From the NCBI GenBank assembly GCA_032716605.1, contig CM064518.1, forward strand, positions 38,251,039-38,315,038: a stretch of 64,000 bases of DNA, given 5' to 3'. The notes below the pieces were generated by a model. The model was not told the origin of the DNA and ran no database searches. It saw nothing but the letters and a program-made list of their open reading frames with translations. The number at the start of each line of letters is the position of its first letter. Position 1 is the first letter of the stretch. Made by a program: the position numbers and the translations under genes. Of the stretch, positions 33,426 to 45,289 are shown one piece after another. The stretch is from Paralithodes platypus (Eukaryota > Arthropoda > Malacostraca > Decapoda > Lithodidae).

Positions 33426-34989
33426 TGCCACCTATTGAGCAATTAACTCACAAGGCATTGCTCCCCTGTAACATATTTTGAATATGAGAATATTCATACA
33501 GTGCTATTTAATCAGTGCCATTTAATCAGGGAACAATTAGGGTATTTTGTTGGCGTTTCGGTGGGCTATATGGTAATACACTGATACTAGGTACAACACA
33601 AATTCCATCCCAATAATATCTTACCATTGATACATCAGGACCATTGGATTACCAGTCCAGTGACATGACCAATCCACCACACCTCCCCCTCGAGAGCTAG
33701 CAAACTAGGGAATCCTCCAGGATCAATGCATTATCAATACAAAAACATATTTGAACAAACACCTTATCTGGGGCACTGAGCAGTGTAACACCACGGTATA
33801 TACAGATCTAGGTTTAACTGAATATAACTTTGTGTTGCCAATATTGACAGTTTTGTTATCATTGGATTTTTATTCATCACACTATCCACTGGAAATTGCT
33901 GTGTAAGTCAGAGGGCATTTCTATATTCCCTTCCCCTCTCCCTAAGGCATGGCCGGGGGAATCATAAGTTCGGGTGGGGTAGTGGTTAAATAAGTTTACA
34001 TTGGGATGGATTGTATTGGGCTAGGTTTGGGTGGGCTTGTTTGAATTACATTAGGTTAGGGTGGGTGGGAGTTAATTTGCATTTTCCACTGCCCAAACCC
34101 GTTATTTTCCAAGGCCTTCCCACCTCTTTATTGACTAAATGGAAATCATCTTTAGAATGGTCTCCAGTCTTCATAATCATCATTCCTTAATAGTATTACC
34201 AATAACCTATCTAATGACACTATATTTGTCCGTATTAGCGACTTGGAACATTTATTAAAATGTTCTCATAAAATCTATCTGTAGTCATTGACAGTCCACA
34301 CAGCGGTTATAAAACCATTATGATGATATATTAAGCCTCTTCCGTTGAATATATATTCCCTATGATGAACATACCTCTGAGGGATGTGAAAACTAGATCA
34401 ATGCATAACTGATGAGATGCTAATCAATCGTCTATTGCTTAGTAATTGAATAAATTATATCCGAGGCGGTAACATCTGACAGGTTAAAGGGGTAGTAATC
34501 TGGTGTGAGCTATATGTCATAAACCTGTCAAAAGTATATACTTTACAATAACACATCAGCAGTTAGAGAGTAAGAGCAGAGAATACCAAATATTGCCCAA
34601 CAAACGTGTGTGTCGTTGCGTGTGAGTAAGAACGTGAGTAAATGTCTACTGTACAATAGTAATAACATAATCAACGTACATATGCTGTCTTAACTTTGGA
34701 CCCAGTAAATACCATAAAAGCGGAAGCCATCACTCGCAGCTCCACCGACTGTAAACTGGGGAGAAAAAGGAGTAATTCCGGGGCTGAGGGTGTGATCTCA
34801 GATGGTCGGAGTTGAACGAGTTTTGTGTTGAGGGGACGCCGCGGACTGAGTTGTGAGGCGGGGGTGAAGAAGGGAAGGAAGAGGGACTTTAGCAACTTTT
34901 TCCAGGACAGTATACGTTACGGGAGATTTACTCGAGGGTTTTTTCTGGCAACTTTCGATCCGCAACTTTATTCTGGTAGAAAAGATTTG
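33426..34989. other. No recognised gene
   Basis: AT-rich. 34671-34940 is more GC-rich with ORFs on both strands (GRRGLSCEAGVKKGRKRDFS on plus), none with a known domain. Confidence 0.3.
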
Positions 34990-35205
34990 CTTTTTATGAT
35001 CTGTATTAAGACGTCTTTTTATTATATTATGACTGTTACTAGATAATTTTATTTAACATGGGAAGGACTTCTAGCAATAAAAGAGCTACTATCTCAATTA
35101 CCCATCTTAGCTACTACAGATCCTTCCTAAGAGGCTAAAAATCGTCTAAATACAGATATAATAAAATATAATAATGTCTTGTTTGTCAACTTGTACTGGT
35201 ATCGG
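34990..35205. mobile_element. Family C element, degenerate
   Basis: GACTGTTACTAGATAATTTT, CTATCTCAATTACCCATCTT and CTACAGATCCTTCCTAAGAG match family C interior; ends are lost. Confidence 0.6.
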
Positions 35206-36204
35206 CAACTAGAAGAAGGTAGATTGTTATAGATACGCATACTATTATAAATTCTATTTAAGAGGATGTAAGATCAAAGTTGCGCAAACAAAAATAGTTG
35301 GAAAAATCGCTCATATAAATTCACCTTTACACTGAAATATGTCTGATCATCAATATGGCCCAGCATCCTTATTACTCAAGGTTTCACTATCAGACTTTAG
35401 CAACAGGGGGTCATCATCATCATCATCATAATCATCAACAACAACATCCTTATCAGCCCGAGTTAATCCAAGGCAGTGAAATGGCCTCTCCCAAATATTT
35501 CCACTCACTGGTCAAATACTAACGTGTTCCATCCTACCCAAGCAAATTTTGCCTCTCATCCCCCCATCTGGTTCTCTGTCTACCCTTTCATCTAGCCCCA
35601 TCTCCCGGGTACCATTCTGTCACTCTAGTAGTCCATTTGCTATCACCGCATCAAAATAAATGACCTGCTCAAAACCATATCTTCATTTATATAGTAACAA
35701 ACATGCCTTCTACTTCTGTTTGTTCTCTTATCCAAGAAACCCTCTTCTTGTCTCTCCAGGTTTGGGACCTATTCACTTTACGTTCTGAGGACTTTATTAT
35801 AGTCCATAACAGAACAATTTGGGTTTAAGACTGGACTCAAATTTATTCCAATATTCCTTCTCATATTTAATATGAGAAGGAATACTGAAATTTTACATTA
35901 AATAACAGTCTTGCCATTTTGTATTTTGAAACACATAATACAAACTGTATGGAATAACCTTCTAATTTGCATTTATAATAGTAATGACTAATCAAAAGGG
36001 GATTCGTTTTTAGGCTTGGCATTGAACAGTGTCAAGTTGCCAACTTGTTATGCAGCACACCTATTAGCTAATAAACCTTCATATGTCATGTAATATTAAT
36101 GTCGGCACTTAACCAAGGGCTGTTTCCTCGAACTCCGGGAATTCTACCGCAGCTATTAATTCAAACCAATATATTTAACAAACCTATCTTAATTGCCCGT
36201 ATCT
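35206..36204. other. No feature recognised
   Basis: Contains a CATCATCATCATCATAATC stretch near 35411 and a perfect short inverted repeat TCCTTCTCATATTTAATATG AGAAGGA around 35860; otherwise nothing. Confidence 0.35.
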
Positions 36205-36395
36205 CCACCGAGGATGATACTTAGGGAGAGCCCCCTTGTTTGTTCCATTCATTATGGAGATTTTAAGGAATTCTGCTCCATTAATTTGGGATTATGAAAT
36301 GTTTAGTCCCAATAATGTGCCAAATCTTTCCTGGCGAGCGATTATACATGGCGGATACCGGTTCGGACGGGATATGTATCTGCCGAGAAAATAAA
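36205..36395 (-). mobile_element. Family A relic
   Basis: CCATTAATTTGGGATTATG, TTTCCTGGCGAGCGATTA and ACCGGTTCGGACGG mark a decayed family A core; followed by (AAAT)n. Confidence 0.5.
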
Positions 36396-36477
36396 TAAAT
36401 AAATAAATAAAATAAATAAATAAATAGAAACATAAATATATAAATGTATATTGTATATATACGGAATATATATATAT

Positions 36478-36618
36478 ATATATATTTTCTTTAATACATA
36501 CGAGGTTGAAAGAAATGGCAATTTCTGCGTTGGAAATTTTATTATTCAAAGTTTCCAGGTCTCTGATGAGTTTTCGCTGGGTGGCAGGAAGTAGATGAAG
36601 GAGATGAGCAAAATTCAT
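36478..36618 (-). pseudogene. Start of a second PLE unit, truncated
   Basis: MNFAHLLHLLPATQRKLIRD, LETLNNKISNAEIAISFNLV then CIKEN, ending in a (TA)n tract. The segment resembles the PLE N-terminal region before the RT (..LxxRIxxAExAIxFNxxCxxE..). Confidence 0.6.
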
Positions 36619-36663
36619 GGTGGTACAGGGTTACATAAATGTACATGATGATACAGGATATAC

Positions 36664-36697
36664 GACGCGTTTCACTGGACAACCAGCATTATCAAGT
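36664..36697 (-). ncRNA. Hammerhead-ribozyme-like motif in PLE pseudo-LTR
   Basis: Minus strand: TTGATAA (core CTGATGA with two changes), a CTGG-TTGT-CCAG stem-loop, GAAAC, then GCGTC with a GTC cleavage-like triplet and a minimal stem III. Hammerhead motifs with very short stem III are known in PLEs. The core changes suggest that this copy is inactive. Confidence 0.5.
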
Positions 36698-36831
36698 AAG
36701 GAAGGAATGATATAAAAGGTAAACAGGAAGGGTATATATAGAGGGTGGAGGATCAGAGGAGGCGGAAAACAGGGGGCAAAAGTCTGCTATTGGTGGAAGC
36801 GTAAACTAGGAGAGAGAAGGGGTTAACCGCT

Positions 36832-37300
36832 TCACGCATGCGCACTGGATGCGGGATGGTGGTCAGTAGGTGGGGTCGAAGCTGATTGGCTGCGTGTCGA
36901 GGGGCGTGGCCTAAGTTGTGTGGCGCCTGCAGAAGACGAAGCTGAAGGAGGTAGCGCGGGGGGCTGCGTCAAGGGCACCGGGGGGCGAGGAGGGGTGTTA
37001 GGTCCTGTAGGGTAGTGCCTTTTGGCAGAAGGAAGGATCTGAAGGTCCAGAGTTTGGTTGTTGATGTTGGGATGTAAGGCTTGGATATATAAAGCTTCGA
37101 GTATAGGTAATCTCCTTGGGTCACTTTCTTTATCGAGTATGGTGGTGTGTTTCTCTAACTCGTTGCGTGTGAGGTGAGGGTGGTTAGGGGTGAGATAGTG
37201 GTCTTTGATGGCTCCAGCCTGAAGGTGAAGAGTTAACCGACGTGAAAGACGAGTCTGCGTCATACCAATATAGGAATGAGGTCCACAGTCCTCATAATAC
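36832..37300 (-). pseudogene. PLE GIY-YIG endonuclease domain (out of frame with RT)
   Basis: Starts at EDCGPHSYIGMTQTRLSRRL after the frameshift; HVIYQHTC just before it supplies the GIY half. Then TLHLQAGAIKDHYLTP, RNELEKHTTILDKES and RRLPILEALYIQALHPNIN, where Arg, His and Glu of the GIY-YIG active site pattern are plausible. The C-terminus is a Pro/Ser-rich tail ending at 36832. Confidence 0.8.
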
Positions 37301-38400
37301 AGGTATGTTGGTAAATGACGTGATCGTCGGTCATCGGGCTCTTTATCTTGGTGGAGGCTGGTTTGTTGCGGAGAACGAGGTTGGAGGTCTTGGGGGATTT
37401 GTAATAAATTATTAATTTGATTTTGTTTTCCGGGTTGGTTGGGTGGACATGCTTGGAGATTATTTCTTTTAAGACGGCCTCGTCATTTTTGTGTTCAGAG
37501 GACATGTAATTGCGGTAGAAGATCTTAATTTCATTGGGGGGGTCAATGTTGGGAGGGCTTTGGGTGTACCATTTTTCAAGATGGTGGTTGATGGTGCTGG
37601 AGATGTCGGAGTTGGAGTATCCGTTATTTACTAAAACTTGGGATAGTCTTTCTAGTTCCTGGTGGGTGTCGGTCCAGGTAGAGCAGTGCGTGAGGGCTCT
37701 CCTAACATAGGCGGAGATGGAGGATAGAAGATAACGGCGGGGGCATTCACTATCGCCGTTGAGGCATTGTCCTGTGTTAGTAGGTTTAATGTAGACGGTG
37801 GTTTTGAACCCATGGTCGTTCAGAGCTACGAGGATGTCGAGGAAGGGGAGTTGTCCATTGTTAGATTTTTCAAAGGTGAAGTTAAGTCCGGAGGAGGTCA
37901 TGAAGCGACGCTGGAGTTCCTGTAGTTCGTGGAGGTCCTTGATTTGCACGAAGATGTCATCCACGTATCTACAGTAGACGGCTGGTCGTTGGGCAGCTAG
38001 GAGCTCTTCCTCGATGGTACCCATGAAAAAGTTCGCAAAAAGAACTCCTAGGGGGCTGCCCATCGCCACACCGTCTATCTGCTTGTACATGTTGCCCCGG
38101 GGGCAAAGGAAGGGGGCCTCCTTGGTACATAGCTCCAGTAGTGTTTTCAGGGCCTTCTCCGGGATGTCCAGTGTAGGTGTATCAGGGCAATGATAAATTC
38201 GACGTAGAATCATGTCAATGGTCCTATCCACTGGCACGTTGGTGAACAGGCTTTCTACGTCGAGAGAGGCGATAGTGTGGTTGTTGTTACGGGGGGCGTC
38301 TCGTAAAATTTCCAAGAAATCGTGGGCTGAGTTAAGGTTGAATTGGCTGGGCACGTAGGGGGTGAGGAGGTTGTTCAGGGCCTTGGCGATCTGTATATAT
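37260..38400 (-). pseudogene. PLE reverse transcriptase, 5'-truncated
   Basis: The frame starts within IAKALNNLLTPYVPSQFNL at the (TA)n tract. Key segments: TIASLDVESLFTNVPVDRTI (catalytic Asp), DGVAMGSPLGVLFANFFM, VYCRYVDDIFVQIKD (YVDD active site), QLPFLDILVALNDHGF and TVYIKPTNTGQCLNG, all classic for Penelope RT. It ends with KSPMTDDHVIYQHTC, the start of the GIY-YIG domain, then a one-base deletion at about 37300 shifts it out of frame and stops at 37260. The N-terminal finger region is missing. Confidence 0.85.
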
Positions 38401-38405
38401 CTTGG

Positions 38406-38407
<2 letters not shown>

Positions 38408-38442
<35 letters not shown>
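38408..38442. repeat. (TA)n microsatellite at PLE 5' edge
   Basis: About 17 TA units next to a CTTGGCGATATA duplicate of PLE sequence. Confidence 0.95.
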
Positions 38443-38445
<3 letters not shown>

Positions 38446-38884
38446 TATATAATTAGCGTTATTCAAACCACTCGTCAAAGACAAAAGAATAATAAAAAGC
38501 TGACTGATTTCGGCAGTCTTAATATTTCGCATTGAAAACTCCACAATCATGTACATTTCCAGAAGTGTTTTCGTATACATAAAGAATAGTAATAATTTAT
38601 TATTGCAATTTATACAATTATATCAAGAATATTCATAAATGTTATGTATCATGAACCGAAATTATGCTAATGCGATCTAGATATCGTTGACACAGAGCAC
38701 TTCACTAATGAATTGTACATGTGTAATACCCTGTACCCGCAAATTCCACAACCACTGTACTACCCGAGTTGACGTCTGGGATAGCGTAAAATAGTCGTTG
38801 GTGGCGAAGTCTAATAAACCCACCACGTGAATCATCACGAGACTATCACCTGGTTCTTTCAAGGAGAACTAAAGTTGTTGTTCG
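38443..38884. other. No feature recognised
   Basis: AT-rich; nothing supportable. Confidence 0.35.
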
Positions 38885-38979
38885 TCCGTGGTAGTATAGT
38901 CGGTATCACGCGAGCCTGGCATGCCTAGCCAACTCCCTTGTGTTCACTGACCAGTGTTCGAAACCGCGCCAGGCCACGG
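38885..38979 (+). repeat. tRNA-like sequence (Asp/Gly-like head or pseudogene)
   Basis: TCCGTGGTAGTATAGTCGGT is A-box-like, GTGTTCGAAACC is B-box-like and CCACGG can pair with the CCGTGG at the start. The T-arm stem does not pair, so it is not a functional tRNA. Confidence 0.5.
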
Positions 38980-39972
38980 GGCAGGCCTGGGGATTATTGG
39001 GAAAATCCCCTTTGCACCCATCATTTCAGTAAGTAATTATGGATTTACTATACTAAAAATGATACGCAGCAATACAACATTTATATACATTAGCCTACCG
39101 GTATGTATTTAATAAATAAATATTCTCAACATTTAAAAACACAATTTTATGCTTATGGTGTGTTAATAAAAGCGTCATATACAGTATATATATATATATA
39201 TATATATACCTGCAGTAGAGCGCATTATTCAAATGTGTATGAACTCTATGCCCAACTCCAATTATGTATCGTGTAATAAAGTTAGAATACAAAAAGACAA
39301 CCCTTGGTAATACTAAATACGATATACTCAATCTCCTACTTTGAAACTAAATACAAAAAATCTTCGACCGGAAAATAAAAAAAATCGTCAATATTCTATT
39401 TGCACAGTGACTAAATCAGCAAACTATATTACTACCGCCCCCGCCTCTCTCTTACATTGTCCAACTAGTGGGGCTGATGGAATTACGTCAACTGGCAATC
39501 CATAAACGACAAAGTGACCGTATATTTAAATGGATAAAATGCATTGAAACAAAAAAATGCTTACATGAAATATTTTGTTATTTCTGTGTTTGGTGTTAGC
39601 TTTAATAAGATGTCTTCGTAATGGTATGAACAAGTTACACGATAAATATTATCTTTTACATAGCGTACAAATTGAATATAATTATACCCAACAATATAAA
39701 AACAAAATATTTAAATGAAATGGTTCATGGCCGCAATATACATTTGAGAATGTGTATAAACTCAAGAAGAAGACTTCAAAGACAAATGAGAAAGTACGGA
39801 TGAAATTTTTTCAACTTCTTCATAGAGGTATATAACAGAAGGAAGGCAAATACAAATGAAAAAAAAAATGACGAGAAAGTTCGAAACGATATAAGACAAT
39901 TCTCTCGAAAATATGATAAAACACTATAGCCTACTTCATAAGACAGTACCGACTATGGTGTATACGATATTT
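38980..39972. other. No feature recognised
   Basis: AT-rich with a short (TA)n at 39185-39207. Confidence 0.4.
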
Positions 39973-40047
39973 AACCACTTATGTACCTGCGACGTCCTTT
40001 CAATTTCATTCTGGCTACTATTAGTTGGTTTTATTCAGTTTACAATT
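39973..40047. mobile_element. Family C element, left arm only
   Basis: TTAACCACTTATGTACCTGC, GACGTCCTTTCAATTTCATT and CTGGCTACTATTAG match; the rest is replaced by unrelated sequence and the 21-bp array. Confidence 0.7.
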
Positions 40048-40112
40048 GTAATTGAGAAATGTTGACAAAAAGGATAGATATATATATATATAGTACGGTA
40101 TACAAAGAGGGA

Positions 40113-40975
40113 AGTATAGTTGACATTGAAGGAAATATAGTTGACAAGGACGGAAACATGGTTGACAAGGAAGGAAATATAGTTGACAAGGAAGGAAATA
40201 TAGTTGACAAGGAAGGAAATATAGTTGACAAGGAAGGAAATATAGTTGACAAGGACGGAAACATGGTTGACAAGGAAAGAAATATAGTTGACTAGGAAGG
40301 AAATATAGTTGACAAGGACGGAAACATGGTTGACAAGGAAGGAAATATAGTTGACTAGGAAGGAAATATAGTTGACAAGGAAGGAAATATAGTTGACAAG
40401 GAAGGAAATATAGTTGACAAGGAAGGAAATATAGTTGACAAGGAACGAAATATAGTTGACAAGGAAGGAAATATGGTTGACAAAGAAGGAACTATAGTTG
40501 ACAAGGACGGAGATATAGTTGACAAGGAAGGAATTATGGTTGACAAGGAAGGAATTATGGTTGACAAGGAAGGAAATATAGTTGACAAGGAAGGAAATAT
40601 AGTTGACAAGGAAGGAAATATAGTTGACAAGGAAGGAAATATGGTTGACAAAGAAGGAACTATAGTTGACAAGGAAGGAAATATAGTTGAAAAAGAAGGA
40701 ACTATAGTTGACAAGGAAGGAAATATAGTTGACAAGGAAGGAAATATAGTTGACAAGGATGGAAATATAGTTGACAAGGATGGAAATATAGTTGACAAGG
40801 AAAGAAATATAGTTGACAAGGATGGAAATATAGTTGACAAAGAAGGAAATATAGTTGACACAAGGAAATATAGTTGACAATGAAGGAAATATAGTTGACA
40901 ATGAAGGAAATATAGTTGACAATGAAGGACATATAGTTGACAAGGAAGGAAATATAGTTGACAAAGAAATAACTA
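40113..40975. repeat. 21-bp minisatellite, about 41 copies
   Basis: Unit GTTGACAAGGAAGGAAATAT followed by A. Variants (GGACGG, AACATG, AATGAAG, AAAGAAG) are locally grouped. The unit is a multiple of 3, giving heptad ORFs (VDKEGNI; on minus FLVNYIS and LSTIFPS). No support for translation. Confidence 0.95.
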
Positions 40976-41689
40976 TAATTGACCACTGTAAACAATAATA
41001 ATTTAATGTATACATAAAATAATCATAAATCACACTGTAAACAAAAACACAAGAAAGTATATAAATCCATTGGATATATATATTGATAGTGATTTACATT
41101 TTCTATCTTCATATTACATAAATTTAATACTACCCATACATATTCATGAGGGTATACTATTATTTTGAGACACTTTAATTGCCTTTTTTTCATACTTGCT
41201 TTAAATTCATACTTTTTGACAGTGTCAAAAACGAAAAGTAGAGAAAGGACTGGTTAAAATAACAAAATATAATAGGGATGTAGTGATAATCAGGAAAAGT
41301 CATGAACATGAGAATGACTATAAAAGGGATAAGATGCTTGCCGTAAAACGAAAGCCTGGGAAAAAAACCCATAAATATTAAACAATCACGATACTGAGGG
41401 ATGTTCTGGTGAGAAATGTTGGACCGAACGAAAAATAAATATATGAAGTGGAGGATAAGCCAAGAGAATGAAACGAAAAAAAAAAGAGAACAGTAAGGAT
41501 ATAAAAACTGTGTGGAGAAATTAAGAAAGCGCAGAGAGATGTAAGCCCAGGACGAACACAAAGAAAGACAGGTATACAGCGGTAGACAGCTGGATACGTA
41601 TAATGAAAGCAACAGCAGGTGTGAGAGGAAGGAAAAAATGTTGAAAAGAAAGGTGTGTTGTCGCTGTGAAGTATTGTTATGAGGATCTG
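40976..41689. other. No feature recognised
   Basis: AT-rich then purine-rich; minus-strand ORFs here are Ser/Pro/Phe-rich low complexity. Confidence 0.35.
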
Positions 41690-41945
41690 CTAGCTGTGAG
41701 AGGCAGGAGGGGAGGGGATGTAGGAGAGGAAGGGATGAAGGTAGAGAAAGTAAGAAGGTAGGAATGGAAGGAGAGGTAGGAGAAGAGGGGATGTAGGAAA
41801 GGAGGGGAGGGCGGGGAGGTAGGAGGGGTGGGGAGGTAGGAATGGAGGGGAGAAAAGAAGGGAGGGGAGGGGATGTAGGAAGGAGATAGTTAAGATTATA
41901 GGGGAAGTAGGAAGGGAGGGGAGGTAGGAGGGGTGAGGAGGTACG
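41690..41945. repeat. Purine-rich GGAGG/GTAGGA degenerate repeat
   Basis: Irregular repeats of GAGGTAGGAGGGGTGGGGAG type. It is the complement in style of the CT-rich array at 44.1-44.8 kb. Confidence 0.8.
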
Positions 41946-42651
41946 TGATGAAAATAACAACTGACATTATGATAAATACGAAAGCAGGAAACAGAAGAAG
42001 TAAGGGAGCGTAGGAAACATCAGTATGTGTTGCATAAAAGAAAAACAATGACCAAAAGTGCCAAATATAAGAAAATAGACAATGCTGAAACAACATAATA
42101 TGCAATCTGTAAATACCTTTATGACAGTAGGGTAGTCCGATGTACAGTACAAGGGGGCAGTACATGGCTGTGAAGGAAAGAACAAGATAACTTTATAAAA
42201 AAGGTGTTTATAATATACGAAAAGAATCTGCAAGCAAAATGTAAGTATTGGCAAATGAGAATTGGGGAGTGTGATATATGTTATGTGGAACACTAAAGCA
42301 TAAATACTGGCCTCATATACTGTAAGGCCTCTAACTGACAAACAAACCTGGTAAGGAAGTATGTGATATAATTAGGTTCGGGTTATGTACGAACATTTAA
42401 GGTAACGAGGTATGTCGTAGAGTGTGAAAGGCATTACACAGAAGAATAAGGAGAGCGAGCAACACAATATACAATGATCCTCACCAAGCTGTTTGTGGGA
42501 GAATTTACGAAATGAATGCCACTGAGTGGAAAATTTAAATGGAAATGGACTACTAAGTGAAAAAAGTTAAATTTTACGAGGCTTCTTTTAGCTAACATAT
42601 CTAACCTATGTGAAAGGATAACACATTATGAAGATGATTGTCATGAGGAAA
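41946..42651. other. No feature recognised
   Basis: AT-rich; 124-codon minus ORF (41967-42341) is hydrophobic by base composition and without motifs. Confidence 0.35.
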
Positions 42652-42870
42652 TTAACTCCTTCTGTACCGCAGCGTCTATCTAATTTTCTTCTGTCTACAG
42701 TATATTTAGACGATTTTGTGCAGCTTGAGAAAGATCTGTGGTAGTAAAAATGGTTAAGTGAGATAGTTTGTAGCCTATTAATTGGTAGACGTCCTTCCTA
42801 AGTTGAATAAAATCGTCTAATAGTTGCCAGAATATAATGCAAAATACGTCACCGGCACAGAAGGGGTTAA
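42652..42870. mobile_element. Family C palindromic MITE, well preserved
   Basis: TTAACTCCTTCTGTACCGCA at the left, CACCGGCACAGAAGGGGTTA at the right; inner arms TATTTAGACGATTTTGTGCA / TGAATAAAATCGTCTAATAG. Confidence 0.85.
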
Positions 42871-43146
42871 GTGGTGAATCGGATCCGTGAAACTGTATTG
42901 ATTATTCTCCAGTAGTATCAAGCATAATAAATCATGGAATCCCATAGAAAAAAGAACATATTATAGATGAGCATATCAACGATATCATTATATTCAGATT
43001 GTTCAGCATTATAGTAATGTCATTCATAGATGATCATTAAGATAAGTAAATCGAAAACAAAAACAAGTAGGAGAGACATATCCACAAGTCAATCTTAGAA
43101 ATTTATCTTCGCAACCACCTGTGTGTTTTCATAATTTAACAATGTT

Positions 43147-43413
43147 TTATTTACTAAAGGAAACACAAAGGAAGAACGCTATATAACTTGTAATGAAGCC
43201 CGTCATCAAATATGCACCACAAATTACGCTGTAGCTTTCTTCATCTTCCCATGGAAACAGTTGAACACGACTTCGTGGTTTTCTGCGGGGTCGAAAATTA
43301 TGAATAAAGCATAGGGGATCCCTGGCGAGCGTCAAGGCACGACAAAGTATCAGAATCAACCTTCCTTTACGTGTATAGAACCTCACTAAAGCGGTGTGGG
43401 CGAATATTTCTTC
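43147..43413 (-). CDS. Hypothetical exon or small ORF, unrecognised
   Basis: An open minus frame of ~89 codons with ordinary protein-like composition: a basic stretch RPRRKPRSRVQLFPWEDEES followed by one hydrophobic segment YLMTGFITSYIAFFLCVSF and a TAA. No known family recognised. It could be a terminal exon with one membrane segment, or chance. The first codon is uncertain. Confidence 0.2.
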   Translation of the reverse strand, partial: EEIFAHTALVRFYTRKGRLILILCRALTLARDPLCFIHNFRPRRKPRSRVQLFPWEDEESYSVICGAYLMTGFITSYIAFFLCVSFSK

Positions 43414-43711
43414 CAACAGATGTTACTCAAGATGAAAACAAGCTGGACGATGAATGCACGTCGATTTTCATAACTTTAGGCTATGAGCTCAAGAATACCT
43501 CCTTCATATTATGAGGTATTTTATCCTTGACACGTAATGTATTTGGTCCACCTTGTGTATATATATAAGCAGAAAAACGGTAGGTAAGCAGACACCAGAC
43601 AGCAAAAATTAGACGCACACAAATTCTTTTCTGTGAGCTAACCAAAAAAATGTTTGAGGGATCATTAGCAGAAAAAGGAACGAGAGGAAGATAAGCGGAA
43701 ATCAGTAAGTT

Positions 43712-43715
<4 letters not shown>

Positions 43716-43756
<41 letters not shown>
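43716..43756. repeat. (GA)n microsatellite
   Basis: About 20 GA units. Confidence 0.95.
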
Positions 43757-43760
<4 letters not shown>

Positions 43761-44026
43761 ATAAACATATGGACAAATTATAACCTTCAAATTGATAATT
43801 TGAAAGAATTATTAGTAACTGTGTAGCAACATGTAAATTGCTTGGATACCTAAGAATTGTAGTGATTAATTTAAAAGTATAAGAATATAATTTATATCTA
43901 AGAATGACATGATATAAGCACTTCCTGCATAGATACAGCGTGTGCTATATTCAAGGCTAGGTGTCGCGGTGGACTGGGAGCCTTGACTTTGCTTTGAAGT
44001 CAAGAGATCATTAGCAAGAAAAGGGA

Positions 44027-44027
<1 letters not shown>

Positions 44028-44064
<37 letters not shown>
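44028..44064. repeat. (TA)n microsatellite
   Basis: About 18 TA units directly before the CT-rich array. Confidence 0.95.
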
Positions 44065-44065
<1 letters not shown>

Positions 44066-44066
<1 letters not shown>

Positions 44067-44770
44067 TCCCACCTCCCCCACCTTCCTACCTCTCCTCTCC
44101 TCTAACCTTCCCTCCCTTCCTACCTCTCCTCTCCTCTAACCTTCCCTCCCTTCCTACCTCTCCTTTCCTCTAACCTTCCCTCCCTTCCTACCTCTCCTCT
44201 CCTTTAACCTTCCCTCCCTTCCTACCTCTCCTTTCCTCTAACCTTCCCTCCCTTCCTACCTCTCCTCTCCTCTAACCTTCCCTCCCTTCCTACCTACCTC
44301 TCCTCTCCTCTAACCTTCCCTCCCTTCCTACCTCTCCTTTCCTCTAACCTTCCCTCCCTTCCTACCTCTCCTCTCCTCTAACCTTCCCTCCCTTCCTACC
44401 TCTCCTTTCCTCCCTTCCTACTTCTCCTCTCCTCTAACCTTCCCTCCCTTCATACCTCTCCTCTCCTCTAACCTTCCCTCCCTTCCTACCTCTCCTTTCC
44501 TCTAACCTTCCCTCCCTTCCTACCTCTCCTCTCTCCCACCTCCCCTCCCTTCCTACCTTCCCTTCTTACCTCTTCTTTCCTCCTACCTCCCTTCCCTTCC
44601 TACCTCTCCTCTCTCCCATCTCCTTCCCCTTCGTACCTCTCATCTCTCCTACCTCCCTTCCCTTCCTATCTCTCCTCTCTTCCACCTCCCATCCCTTCCC
44701 ACCTCCCCTTCCTCCCTACATCTTCTCTCCTCTAACCTCTCCTGCCTCCCTACTTCTCCTCTCCATCTCT
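44066..44770. repeat. ~34-bp CT-rich minisatellite
   Basis: Units TTCCCTCCCTTCCTACCTCT plus CCTCTCCTCTAACC, about 13 ordered copies up to 44520, then degenerate CT-rich sequence. Confidence 0.9.
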
Positions 44771-44929
44771 GTCCCGAGGCACATGCCAGGAATCTATGAT
44801 ACCAGGCACTACAGAGCACTCGGGCTAGGTGACTGCTTTTTCAAGTCAGTATCTCAAGGGTTTCAGAGGGTGACATCTGCATACACTTGAATTAACACAT
44901 CATAATATGCGCTTCACTATCCTCGCTTT

Positions 44930-45242
44930 TAAAGGGACGTTATTATACATACAGTATATACAGTATATATTCCTTAATATTACCGGTATATATATTTTTT
45001 GTCTTAGTTTGCTCCCCAATCGTCTATCAAGCGTATACAAAAACAAATTCTCAGTAGAAACATGTTCCAGCGGAAAGGGTTCCTCTTTAATTACAGGCTC
45101 GTTATCGCTCGCCAGGAAAAGATCGACAACTAAATATAGCAAAAGGTTTTTAAACCGCCCAAATAATGGGGCAAACGTCTTAAAATGTAATAACTAATAG
45201 GGCTAAGCATGACGGAGATGGGGTCCAGAGAATCCATATAAC
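44930..45242 (+). mobile_element. Family A element, decayed
   Basis: TTAGTTTGCTCCCC, GGCTCGTTATCGCTCGCCAG, AAGATCGACAACTAA and AATGGGGCAAACGTC are recognisable; hairpins (TCAGTAGAAACATGTTCCAG) have decayed. Ends unclear. Confidence 0.7.
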
Positions 45243-45289
45243 TGTTCTCAATTATTTCAGTTTCAAGTAAGGAAAGATACAAGAACTTC

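Larger units (their letters stand above)
36478..38402 (-). mobile_element. Penelope-like element (PLE), truncated, with start of a second unit
   Basis: A minus-strand PLE: RT ORF, GIY-YIG endonuclease ORF, a pseudo-LTR-like segment, then the first ~45 codons of a next PLE unit. Both unit breaks fall at (TA)n tracts (38408-38442 and about 36467-36486). PLEs often lie as partial tandems, which fits. Defective because of truncation and a frameshift. Confidence 0.85.

Noticed and set aside
38885..38979. Functional tRNA gene
   Set aside because: A- and B-box-like segments are present but the T-stem does not pair and the length is wrong.
40035..41033. 332-codon minus-strand ORF of heptad repeats
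   Set aside because: It is a 21-bp minisatellite with no start context, conserved termini or codon bias independent of the repeat.
41190..41960. 256-codon minus-strand ORF, Ser/Pro/Phe-rich
   Set aside because: Half of it is the purine-rich repeat complement and the rest has no domain; composition alone explains the open frame.
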